From assembly GCA_020650975.1 (NCBI GenBank), contig JAIPMN010014244.1:1-21588 (forward strand): a DNA stretch of 21,588 bases. The letters are read 5' to 3'. Shown here piece by piece: positions 1 through 12,700 of the stretch (the stretch's first letter is position 1; the number at the start of each line of letters is the position of its first letter). The notes beneath the pieces are model-generated. The model worked only from the letters and a program-made list of their open reading frames with translations, was not told where the DNA came from and did no database searches. Both the position numbers and the translations under genes were made by a program. The DNA is from Apostichopus californicus (Eukaryota; Echinodermata; Holothuroidea; Aspidochirotida; Stichopodidae).

Positions 1-436
1 AGCAATACAATACAATGTAATACAATACAATGTAATACAATACAATACAATGTAATACAATTCAATGCAATGCAATAGTACAATACAATACAATAAAAAG
101 CAATACAATACAATGTAATACAAAACAATGTAATACAATACAATACAAAGCAATACAATACAATGTAATACAATACAATGTTATACAATACAATGTAATA
201 CAATGCAATGTAGTACAATGCAATGTTATACAATACAATGTAATACAATACAATGAAATACAATACAATACAATGTAATACAATTCAATGCAATAGTACA
301 ATACAATACAATAAAAAGCAATACAATACAATGTAATACAATACAATGTAATACAATACAATACAATGTAATACAATTCAATGCAATGCAATAGTACAAT
401 ACAATACAATAAAAAGCAATACAATTCAAAATACAA
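1..436. repeat. Pentanucleotide microsatellite, (TACAA)n with higher-order blocks
   Basis: Almost pure arrays of ACAAT/TACAA units with periodic variants such as ACAATGTAAT. The unusual word AATAAAAAG interrupts the array three times (92-100, 310-318, 408-416), each in the same local context, so longer blocks have been duplicated. It lies in the SCFD1 intron after exon 18 and runs off the left edge. Long open frames on the minus strand here are repeat artefacts. Confidence 0.95.
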
Positions 437-649
437 TGTCCTATTCTAAAGAGAAATAGGTTAAATGTAATTTAGATGTGATTGACAGACAGATAATGAC
501 AGATAAAATTTCAGGGTCTATCCAATTTTCTGATATATTTGAAGATGATTTTATGATCACGGTGCAAGTTGTTGCACCTTGTACTTCTGCCTATGCTACT
601 ATGTAGGGCTCTGCAGCATGATTTGTATATCCTTCTACCCATAGCTTAC
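437..649. other. SCFD1: Part of SCFD1 intron 18
   Basis: Sequence between the pentanucleotide array and the exon 18 donor. I looked for the missing SCFD1 C-terminus (PFQEAIVF, GGGNY) on the minus strand and found none. Confidence 0.7.
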
Positions 650-702
650 CTCTCTGTTGACCTTAGTAGTTTAGGATCAAAGTATCTGTATTCATCAGTT
701 TC
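650..702 (-). CDS. SCFD1: SCFD1 exon 18 (short, last one in the window)
   Basis: 53 bp, residues 549-565, [17 protein letters not shown], plus two bases. Human reads ETDDYRYFDPKMLRG. The acceptor is TATTGCAG and the donor GTAAGC. It leaves in phase 2, so at least one more coding exon (NKNPFQEAIVFVVGGG region) must follow further left. That exon is not in 1-649. Confidence 0.92.
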
Positions 703-3700
703 CTGCAATAAACAGAGAGACAAACAGACAGACGTGTTACAAATAGCTACTAAGAACACATACATAGTGTACCTCAAATCTCACACATCTGTTTGCCATG
801 GAAACAGCACTCCATCCAAAAATGAATGCAACACAAAATATGGCATAAAGGTCATTATCATCTTGAAACAAACATTTGTTATAAACATCAGTTAAGTCCC
901 TCAGAAGTTTAAAAAATAAATAAAATGGTGAAGAAATGTCGAAAATGACAGCAGATACTTTGAATGCTTAGCCTAATGACCATAAACCCTTAGCTTTGTC
1001 TGTGTTGAGTATAAAGGGAACTACTTTAAAATTTCACATTTTGGGTAAATTGTTAAATATTTTAAGGGGTTAGATTGATACATCGTTCCTATCACATTAG
1101 TACCGAAGACATAGATATGGATTGGTAAGACAACAATGCTACATGTACACAAATTGATCCTGTACTAGTTACTTTTAGAAATACAAAATTTTTCACAAAA
1201 TGCCCGCTTAATTTTCATAAAATTTCACTTTTCATGATGACGAGCCAAAAATACATGAGGTGGCCTTTTAGCATGATGACAATGCTTATTGTAATGTATG
1301 TATGTATGTATTTTAGATCATCCTGCAAGCAGGAACTCGCGAAGAAGCCTCATTGGCTTATCAAAGCCGCAAGCTAACCGAAGTCGGTCTCTTAGATTCA
1401 TATTTAACGTCTATGATTATGAATTGTCAACAACTCTGTAACACTGATGGATTGACAACTCTGTAACACTGATGGATGATGTAACACCGATGAATAACAC
1501 TGTAACACTGTGATGGATTTGCATTTGAAACCAAAGAGGAAGGTCGGCTTTTAAAAGACCTTATGCAGTTTACTATAGGTTCATAGCTCATGAAAAATGT
1601 TTAATGAAGAACAATACACCACTTTATATATTAAAGGTTTATATCATTCCGTACATTGCATTTTGCAACTGAGCTTTGTGTCCAGTTCTTGTATAATTAC
1701 AAGCACCGATATAGATATTGATCAATTTACCTGGTCGGACTTCAATTCCATCAGGGCATCTACTACCCGAGTGACTGGAAGATTCTGTAGGTACAAATAA
1801 TATGAACAGCTCAGGAAGGAAAGCAGTATATTTTATGTTTCTTATACATACAGCACATTTGGGATTATTGTATCTAGTATCAAGGATACAGCCGGCTCAA
1901 GCCACCGACAACCGACACTGCTATGTTTTACTGTTAAAGGTTAAGGTAATCACCATTACACAATGCCCCTTGTTCAAATACTCTTTCAAGCCCTTAAAAG
2001 GTCTGCTGATTAGGAAACGAGAGATGACAATCCCCCTTATCTTATGCAGCTAGCTGGCAACCATTAGGTGAATGTGATGGCCGCATTCCCTGCTAAACAG
2101 AGAGGAGGAGGAGGAGGAGGAGGGGGAGGGGGAGGAGGGGGTAGGAGGAGGGGATAGGAGGAGGGGGAGGGGGGAGGGTTCACTTTTCACCAGTGGTCCG
2201 TGACCATTTCTGAGCGGACACGTTGGATTCATACAAGATGAGGAACAGTAAAAAATTTGCCCTTCAAGTAAAAACCTACAACCTCTGCAATGTTTTCATG
2301 ACATTTCCTCCCTCTACTTGAATGTGACACTTTTTTATTCAATCCTTCCAGGGAATAATTAGTAATTAACTTTCGTGTACAAGTTTTGATGAATCTGAAC
2401 TGATTATTAAACACTACAAAAAACTCCTTCACGTATTTGCACTCGTATAGCAACTTGACCATTTTACATTGCATTCTGGGATGCAATACTGGATAGAAAT
2501 GAGAGCTTGTTGCAATAGAAAACCATAGAACCATAGAACACTTACATGTTTCTTAACTACAAAGTTCTTCACACCTTCCATTACAAATTGAGATCCAGTG
2601 CTCATGAGCTTTGAGAACATTCCAACTGTTTTGGTTCCTCCTCCTCCATACTGATTAGGTGATGACAATTTGGCAAATGCTCTATAAAACAAAAAAATTA
2701 ATAAGTCAAATAAATTGGAAATCCATATTTTTAATATAATTTATATATAATTTAATAATAGAATATTGGGACAACTGAAAATTTTACTCCATGATAGATG
2801 TAAATGCCACCATTTTCCTGAATTTTGTATTCCCTCTGCACCTTTTTAACTCTAAACTTGATAACGTATCCAAAAGGAACTGAACAAAGTATTGCAGGTT
2901 GTTGATGTAAGTATCACGGCTTGTCAGTTACTCCGATCCAAACAGATCCAAAGCATTAAAGTACATACAAATTTTACACTAACATACTTCATGATTTGGG
3001 GTTAATGAAAGAAATATCCAACATTTAATCCCTCCCCTCTCCCCACCCCAGCACCACAGATATGTGGGGAGGACATTAAATTTTACAATGTAGTAGTAAA
3101 GTCTGAGCATAGGAAACTGTTTGAATACAGTTGCACGGTCTATGAGAGACAAAAGGAAAAAATGATAACATCTGGTTAGAATCTACTAAAACAAAACACA
3201 TATGTAGGTAAATGTATAGTATTTAACTGTGGGAAGCATCCTGTTTAGGATCGGGCCTTTAGGCATCAGGCATCGGGCATCAGGCCTTAGGCATCAGGCC
3301 TTAGGCTTTAGGCATTAGGCCTAAGGCATCGGGCCTTAGGCCATGCCATTAGGCATCGGGCCTTTAGGCATCAGGCCTTTAGTATACCTCCCTATTTATG
3401 TTAATGTGCAAAAACAGATCTTCCATTCATAGATTTATTAACTACACTTACTTCCACTGCTTAATGTACTGCAGGGCTGCCAGATTACATCCAGCTGTCT
3501 GTAAGGCTATAGCATACTGATCAAACTCAGCCTGTGAATATAAAAAACATGAAAAGGAAAATATGATAACATCAAGTGATACTAATCTAACCTCTCTGGG
3601 GATAAATCTCAATTGAGAAACAATATTACAGATAAAAATGATATAACTAATAACTGAAGCAGCTGCAAGCAAATAGCTCAGTAACACAAAAGTTGTGAAA

Positions 3701-6700
3701 CAATGTAACTGCCCTAAGCGAAAGAAATTGCTCATTTAAACGGAGGATAGGTACGTGGATAAATTGACTCACGTCTGTCATTGACGGTGTACAGATGTAA
3801 TGAATGATGAAGAGTCTGAGCTTATCCGTTGGTCTGCCCGCCTCTGGATCCTGAATCACATCTAAGATGGATCGGTCCTGTGTCTGCTTGCTCATTAACT
3901 TCTCTTCCATTTCAAAATACATATCTAACTTTCTACCCTAAGGATTGAAAAAAAAAAAGATGTTAAGAATGTGGCCAAAATCTGCTGTACTGAAAATGTC
4001 TAATATGTTGCCATGGATCCATCGAGCAAAAGTTGCAATTACGTGACACTCGTTTGCACCTCACACCGAGACACGCTCTACGCTTCATTAATATACAAAG
4101 TGTGTGTTACCTTTATCTCCTCTAACAGGGCAGTAGCTACATTGGTGTGTAGATCTATCAACCTCTTCTTCTCCAAAAGCTCTGGTAAAGAACTGCACAA
4201 GAAACGAATGGAGTAAACAGTATCAATATGAAAGAATGTAATTCACACTGCAAATCAAAAGATTGCCATATTAAGGACAAACTTTGCGACCAGTTGTTTA
4301 ACATTTACCCGTGTTTTTAACATAAAATAAACTCAAACGTGTCTCCACATTACTTTCGAGTCTCAAAAACCCATTGGGATTATTTTATTGGGGTTGAATC
4401 ACTCGTCGGTCTTTGCTGCTAATCCTGGAATTGGGAAAAGGGGTGAGAGGAGTGGGGAGGAATCTTAACAGCCGGACGTTGAATGTAATGTGCAGACAGA
4501 CAGTTGTCGGAAGATTAACGAAGATGTTCAAAGAAACAACATGAGCGCAACGACTCTTGTTATGACTGTGCAACCCAACCACTCACCTCCAAGCAGTATT
4601 ACCGTAGACTATTTCATTGTATAATTCTCAATTTTCAGTACACTTTATAGAGTTGTTTCTTATGTGACAGCACAATTAATTATTCTGCATAATTAGCCAC
4701 TCTCTTTTGTTTTAAACACTTTAATATTTACACACCAGAAACATAGTGATGTAAAGGAAACAACAAAACAAAACACTAGGACTAAACTGTAAACACACTT
4801 TGGTTCGTGATCATACCAGGAACGTACCTTACAGCAGATGTGAGCTTGGCAGTGTTATCTGAGAGCATGCTGATTGCCGATTCATCTTCTCCTTCGAGAC
4901 CCTAAGATATTGACAAAAAGAAACAACAAAATAATTACTTAATCAGTCAATTCAAGAAGCACAACAATGGTTTAATTCATGCAACCAATTTGCGCACTAA
5001 ATATATCGCTTCTTTACAGAGACAAACTCATTGAAATAAACATCTATCAGTCAAATGGCAGTTTTTCATTTCCCAACCTCTGCCCCCTCCCCTGACACTC
5101 CTCCACATCCTCTTCTTAACCCAAGCAGTGATGTCTTTACTGACAATTCCTGTTTTGTACGTACCATGTCCTGCTTGAGTTTCTTCACTTCATCCTCTGA
5201 TGCTCGGTAGGTCTCTAACTCCTCCTGCACAGCCTCTGCTACCTCTGGAAATGGACTGAAAGAAAAACAACATTTTATTTAAAACACTGTCATCGCATCA
5301 ATATTAACCAAGAGCTCTTACGGATCTTACCATGTGTGTGCGTTTGTGTGTGGGTGTGTGTTCCCATTTGATATCATCAATGTTCTGTGTGTGTTCCCAT
5401 TTGATATCATCAATATTCTGTGTGTGTTCCCATTTGATATCATCAATGTTCTGTGTGTTCCCTTTTGATATCATCAATGTTCTGTGTGTGTTCCCATTTG
5501 ATACCATCTATATTTTGTGTGTGTTCCCATTTGATATCATCAATGTTCTGTGTGTGTTCCCATTTGATATCATCAATGTTCTTGTTTGTGTTCTCATTTG
5601 ATATCATCAATGTTCTGTGTGTGTTCCCATTTGATACCATCAATGTTCTGTGTGTGTTCCCATTTGATATCATCAATGTTCTGTGTGTTCTCATTTGATA
5701 TCCTCAATGTTCTGTGTGTGTTCCAATTTGATATCATCAATGTTCTATGTGTTCTCATTTCATATCCTCAACGTTCTGTGTGTGTTCTCATTTGATGTCA
5801 TCAATGTTCTGTGTGTTCCCATTTGATATCATCAATGTTCTATGTGTGTTCCCATTTGATATCATCAATGTTCTATGTGTGTTCCCATTTGATATCATCA
5901 ATGTTCTGTGCGTGTTCCCATTTGATATCATCAATGATCTGTGTGTTCCCATTTGATATCATCAATGTTTTGTGTGTTCCCATTTGATGTCATCAATGTT
6001 CTGGGTGTGTTCCCATTTGATATCATCAATGTTCTGTGTGTGTTCCCATTTGATATCATCAATGTTCTGTGTTTGTTCCCATTTGATATCATCAATGTTC
6101 TGTGTGTGTTCCCATTTGATATCATAAATGTTGTGTGTGTTCCCATTTGATGTCATCAATGTTCTGGGTGTGTTCCCATTTGATATCATCAATGTTCTGT
6201 GTGTTCCCATTTGATATCATCAATGTTCTTGTTTGTGTTCTCATTTGATATCATCAATATCTCTGTACATGGGTTCTCAATTGCTACTGTCAACGTCATA
6301 TACCCCTCTTTACCCGATTGTTTGAAGTTGAATGAACCCCGACTGCTGCTACAAGTAACTGTGAGATTAAGTTACACAGATCTAGGCTGCAAATCTCAAC
6401 TTTGAAAAATTAGTGTACAGTGTAGATAATAATTAGTTAAATTAGTGACACAAAGATGGCAAGAGGCCAATTTATTCATTCAAGTATCATAGAAAGTACT
6501 TACTTGCCCTTCTGTCCTTGCCAAAACTTATCATTTGATGCAAGATCATAGTTTTTCCTTTTTATCCGAGGTGGTTGACCCGTGGCAGGATTTCCTTTGT
6601 CTATTTTTTCTTCTACTACAACCCTGTTTAAATTCAAGTCCTGAGGAAAACAATTAGTGATGGTAATTTACAGGATGAAACACGACTACATATTTCTTTA

Positions 6701-9700
6701 CGTTACATGCAACAATCACTCTCAGCCATGGGCAATCAGGGGCAGGGGGGGGTCCAATGTGGGGTTATCATATTAGTAAAAAAGTGCAAAGATAATCTAA
6801 AGCAGGATAAGATATGAAAACTTCAGATAGGAAAGGCAAATGAAAATTACGACAAAGTTAAGACAATATTTTATGTATAATGGACACAATTTACCTATCT
6901 GTGGTTTGATTTTGTAATCTAAGATTATATCTTACGCAGGTTAATTTTCACCTCCAAAATGTCATATCTCTGACCTATTCCAGAGCAAACATAATGCCAT
7001 CTATTTCATTTTGAACTGACAACCTTCTTTGAAAATTGTAAATTTAAAGTAGCAATGACTCACTAGCACATCATGGGCAAGGGCCTGGTACGTCCAGGTA
7101 TGATGGAAGGGTGTGGTCATGTCTATATTACGGTCAATGATGACCAATAGTGGACGTTGGAAGCTGTCAAAAAAAAAAAAAAAATAAGAAAATGGTGATG
7201 TCATGATACTGAATTGATCATTTACTAGATCCCTCACTCGGAAGTATTTTCTCTAGAGTGCACCACCAACCAAAGATAATTTTACCTCAGTTGTTTGGAT
7301 GTTTACCTGAAGATTAACAGCCTGTTTGACTCCACATGTTGAATGGAACATAATTATACTCTAGGTATTTAATTAGTCCTTTGTCTTGCTTACCTTGCAT
7401 GGTTTAATATTGCAGGGTTCATGAATTGACCAAGCACAAACATGATTGGACAGTCCTATGACCCCCTCCATCCCCCCCCCCCTCTCTCTCTCCTTTTTAA
7501 GAAGAGGCCCTTCATATTTTTTGGTCCTACACACCCAAAAACTACTTATAGGGCCAATTGATTATAATTTATGTTGCTTAGAAACAAGTAAACAAGCACT
7601 CAAAATGTCCAAATAAGGTATATTCTAAAACCTGAGCAAATTATTCAACTCAATGTTACATGATCATGTGACCAGTTCAACTAATCTTGAACAGTTCTTA
7701 TTATGAGAACAGTAAATACTTTCAGTCCTACAATTGTCTGCATATAACCTGAACTAGCCCCGCTTACAAAGACAATTTGACCAAAAGGAAATTTGCAGGA
7801 AATTTGGACTACTTCACTTTGGGGTTGCTGTTTGGACCAAGTGAACAATGTTGCCGAAAGACCAAAAGCGGTTGGTACTCCAGAGTAAAAAGTCACTTGA
7901 TCTTTGAATACTTCTTTAGAGTACCAGCAGAATCCTCTAATAATAGTTTTTCATTTATTCTTACAAGAATTTTTTTCTCTCTCTCTTTCTTACCTGAACT
8001 GGCCTGCTTGTAAAGAATCCGAGGTAAACAAGCTGCTGCGTGCGTCTCGTAAATTTTCTCTTAATTTCTTGTCCAGTTTCTGTGCGATAGATGCAAAAGA
8101 AATAATGGTTATTGTGGAAGTATTATCAACTTTCTTGTTGGTAGCGTTTACCTTGCCACCAAATCAAGACATTTCATTCATGATCAAAATAATGTTCTTT
8201 TTCATCCAAAAATGTGAATTATATATATGGAATTATATCAGCATGTGAAAATATTCCAATTAACTGTTTGAAGCCATGCATAACGAAATAGCAAAAAATA
8301 ATATACAACCAAACTTGATTTTGAGAAAGAAAGCAATTTGACATATCAACAAATATTTTTGTTTTCCTCCATTGATTTTTCATAATTCTATATTTGTGAT
8401 ACAAATTTAAACACTGAATGACGTTTTAAATGCATTCAAGCTGTCGTTAGCTCTCCACCTCTGAAATTCGGCCTGTGTTAATCAGCTCAGTGAAACTGCA
8501 TGGAAAGAGAGACATGGTTTATTAGAACTAAACCAAATGGACTGCATGAGTTTCTAAGACATCTTGTATTAATAAAGTAATAATTTCGCAGGTGCCAAAT
8601 AACTGCTTGAGGGCTACTACTTCCGCTCTGCGTATTAGGAGGGGGGGGGGGGCAATGGTTTACACACCTCTGCTACCATTTCAGCTGCATTGCCTCTTGG
8701 ACAGCGGATGATAGGCACGGTACCCATGGTAACCATAAAGGAGAAAAGGCTGTTAACAATAGTGTCCATGATGGAGTCCATGTCTGTATCTTTTACATCT
8801 CCTCGGTTGATAGCTGGGAAGGACGAGGGTAGGAAACGAAACAACTTTAAAACAGCAACATTTTAATCGTCAAATGTATTCTAAGCAGCCTATCAAACTA
8901 TGTACATACAGAAGTGACACAAGCCTATGTTTCTGTCACCCAGAAAAGGCAGTAAACATGACATAGCAACTCCACAAAATTACTATCAGTTCATTATGTT
9001 GAATATCATACATAAAAAAAGTTATAAACAAATCTACCACAAATGACCAGATAGGGTTGAAAGAGATGCAGAGAAAACAAACTTTGAAATATTCAACAAC
9101 TAACACTAATGGTATCAACCATGCATGGGAGTTAATTCTCTACATTTTATGAACATTATTATGAGTTGGTATTTTCAAATGTCTCTTCCTCCTAGAAGAC
9201 TCCGAGATCATGTTGTGAAGGATACCAGCCATGACTTTATACAGTTCCTGTCAAAAACATGATTGAAAGAACACAAGCTATAATCACTTTTTGCTTTTCC
9301 CCTTTTCTTTGATAGACTTAAGTGTTTCATTTCAACTGATACTGAAAAACAGGTTAACATAAAACTTTCAAAATTTTCCAAAAAATATATATGAACATGC
9401 AGCTCTGTTCAGTGTAAGTCCGGAACTACTCAAAAATTACAGGAATCGTCATCACACTACAACTTCACAAATTCTCAGGACCCATAGAGCTAGGGATCAA
9501 AATAAAGCATTACTTAATATTTTGTTATCCTTCAACAGTATACGCGGTTTAGCTCTCGATGGCCGACATGATTTGAATATCTGCTTGTAAGGATCACTTC
9601 ACATTTACTTCATGTGTCACTCAAGTGCAGGCTAACTATTAACATCGTTGTAATGCATATGCAAACACTTCAATGTGTGAGCGGATTAAAACTTGCAGAA

Positions 9701-12700
9701 CTTGCATAAAAAATGTTTAACTCACCGTAGTAAGAAATTTCATGTCTGTTCTGATGCCTGACCATGAAAAAGTAATCTTCTAAGGATATGAAGTTAAGGT
9801 ACTGGTCGAAGACCTACAGGAAATAATACACAATAAATTCAAGCAATGCTTAAAAACATGGGTTAAAAGGAAACATTGTTGTAATGCAGACAAAGCAAGA
9901 AACCAGACAACAAATACTCTGGATCCACCTATGGAAGAGTGGCCCCCCTCTCCCCACCCCCCCCCACCCCAATTGGTTACCTGATCTGCTTTTGAGGGAA
10001 CTCATAACAGCACAATTAATATGTCTAAGCTTTCGCCAATAAACATGCATGCAAAACTTGTCATGAATAAAAATGTAAGGTATTATAATCACACGAAACA
10101 ACTTAAAAATTTCGTCAAATTTGTCAAAGATTCCATGAATTTGCAAATCAGGTTTCATAAATTTGTGATAGAGATTCCATGACGAATTATACTCAACGTC
10201 GAATGAAAGATTTCGGACACACTTAAAGAGCGGTCTGTTGTACCCTGGAGTCTAAGCATAGTGATCCCCTGAATGACTGAAGTAAGAAGTGTTGAACATT
10301 TCCATTGTTTAATACAAATTGAATAACATTGTAAACAACAATGAAATGGAGGTTGCTTTTTTATTGTAAATGAAATGAGTACTCATTATGATACCTTTGA
10401 AACTTGACTGATAGCATTAGCTGAGATTGCAACACTGGCTAGGTCCTCTAGTCTTTGTCTTGATATTGCAGATATGAAGTTTAAGTAATAGCTCTCGTAC
10501 AGTTGGTTTTGACAATCCTGGAAAGGGAAAAGATATTCCATCAGTGGGAAAAGGTAAACGAAGGAAGGCAAACATATCATTGTACATATACATATATATA
10601 TATTTATACATGTTTAGAGGGGTTAGTTTAGTGTTAACGGACATCATGGGACACCAATTTACAACTGACATATTTCTACATCATTTAAGGCTCCTCAAAG
10701 GATCACATTTTTTTATGTAAAACCAATGACCTCCCCCAACCCCAATATGAATGACATGAGAACGTCTATATACTGGCATCCCTTACAATGATGCATTGTT
10801 GATGTGCAACCATCATCTTTGTGAGCTCTGGTGAACATAATAAAACATTAAGTGATATTAAGGAAGTTGTTTTCAGCTGTCAATATTTACCTGACATATC
10901 CTTTGCACATTTTCTTCTGATGGCAAAACAAAGTAAACTGCTGGAACATCTGGGATTGTCTGTCTATCAGAGTGCAATAGTCTGTTAACAACAACAACAA
11001 ACAACTTTGTGATAAAACATGAACTATTTGATGCCAACAACAGGGCTTTAATTTCAACAACAATAACAGCCCCCGCCACCTCCCTACCTCATCTATTGAA
11101 CACAAAGGGTAAAGAGCTGAGGACAAAAGTTGCCACGGTGCCTTGGAAAGTGATGCCATTGCCAGACCTCAACATATTCTTTTCTGAATGCCATCTTTTA
11201 AGACATTCATCAAGAAATGAAACAGAAAAAAAAGTAAAAGGTAGAAAGTAAATGTTGCAATGAAATACCAGCCTCTGACTATCGTTAAAAATTTTGTCCT
11301 GAAAGAGGATTCTGAAAACATTTGGTAATTATAAATCAGACTTGTGAGATATGAAAATATATACACAATTCAAGGCTACATAGATCTGTTGAAAGATGTC
11401 CATACCTAAACTTTTTAAGATTTACATAGATGGATACCTAAATGAATTAAGAAAACATGTCAGAGGCATGTATAATGCACAAAATATGTTTGCAGCAATT
11501 TACAATTATTCAACCCTGCACTATTCAATGAAACTTTGGACAATAGTCATGTGTGAGTCATTGAAACAACAAAATCTTACAAATGGAGAGTAACTCCCAT
11601 ATCTCTCAATTCTCGGACAGACAGCAGAGGAGAGATGATGTCTTGACCAAATCGATCGTATACCAAAATCTGTGAAGTGTGGAAAGAAATTATCATCTAT
11701 CATTAACCTGCATGGTGTTGTAGTTTAAATATGCAACAAAGGAAGCAAGTAACATAGGTGAGTTTAGGGGATGTAATCAAATTACTCAAAGAACTTATTT
11801 TTAATTCAAACAACTTTTTCAGCACACTCTACACTGACAAATCATCTTTGTCTTGTACTGTACCTCCTTATACAGTATAATCCATACTATAATTTTTACA
11901 TTTAGGCCAATAATTCAATTAAACAGATCAGATCGTGTATAATCATAATGATGGATATAATTAGATCTTAGTTTGTACCTATATTTTGCATCCATAACAT
12001 TAAGTGAATGACATAAACTATACAGACCTATACTCAACATATAAACTAATACAGAGTAGGCCAACTATATTTCATGTTACATTTGTCTACAGCACAAACA
12101 TCACATTCTATGCCTACCTTCCATGATGGTTCATTCAAAGATCCTTTGGTGACAGGTGCATTCAAATTCAACATGCGTTTCAAGGCAGCTGTAAAGAGGG
12201 AAGTTAATTGTAAGTAGGCTAGATCATTTGTAAAAGTAATGGTCTCTATTCATTGGGTAGGCTAGGTCCCTACAGTAGGCATTAAATAGTACACTTTATT
12301 TAATATTTATTCTAAACAACTGTCATGGTTCTTAGTCTTGTAACTTAGGCCTTATCTAATTTTGTTTGCATAGCTATGCTTATGGCATAAATTAGTGTAG
12401 ACCTAGCTTTTCCTAGTCCCGACAGTACCATCTTTAAAGTCTTTAAAGTCCCTTCAGCCTCTGAAGATCCTGCTAGGATCGAAACTTCAGGCCCACTTAC
12501 TTTAACACATCTTTAGAGTATGACGTCAGGACGAGGCCTATTGCTAAAAAGATAGAATATCACTATAGCCAAGCACTGTTTGCAATAATGGGATAGGCAA
12601 TAACTGAATAAGCATAATTTTGGCTACTTAAATCATTGGTTGCTGTATACAACCTTAACGCATTGTTATTTACCACGACCAAGTTTGTGTCATTATCTCC

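Noticed and set aside
62..436. Long minus-strand open frames rich in Y, C, I and L
   Set aside because: They are the translation of the pentanucleotide array; a five-base period reads open in several frames without coding.
2050..2232. Minus-strand frame rich in S and P
   Set aside because: It is the translation of the C/T strand of the purine tract.
5304..6210. Multiple repetitive open frames on both strands ([22 protein letters not shown] types)
   Set aside because: Produced by 31-33 bp minisatellite units inside an intron of a well-supported gene; present in several frames on both strands.
7681..8013. Overlapping plus and minus open frames in SCFD1 intron 8 and exon 8
   Set aside because: No domain recognised, and the plus frame runs through the antisense of exon 8.
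9180..9252. Exon-like minus-strand patch ([17 protein letters not shown]) after a TTTTTGACAG acceptor in SCFD1 intron 6
   Set aside because: In the frame left by exon 6 it hits TAA within four codons, it has no good donor, and human SCFD1 has nothing at that position. At most a poison exon; no evidence for that here.
10873..11251. Open frames on both strands around SCFD1 exon 4
   Set aside because: They are shadows of exon 4 and its flanking introns; only the spliced minus-strand frame matches SCFD1.
12461..12490. Calling a functional hammerhead ribozyme
   Set aside because: The core and stem II cannot both form in the canonical way, and a matching stem I with a cleavage site is not seen; kept only as a candidate relic.
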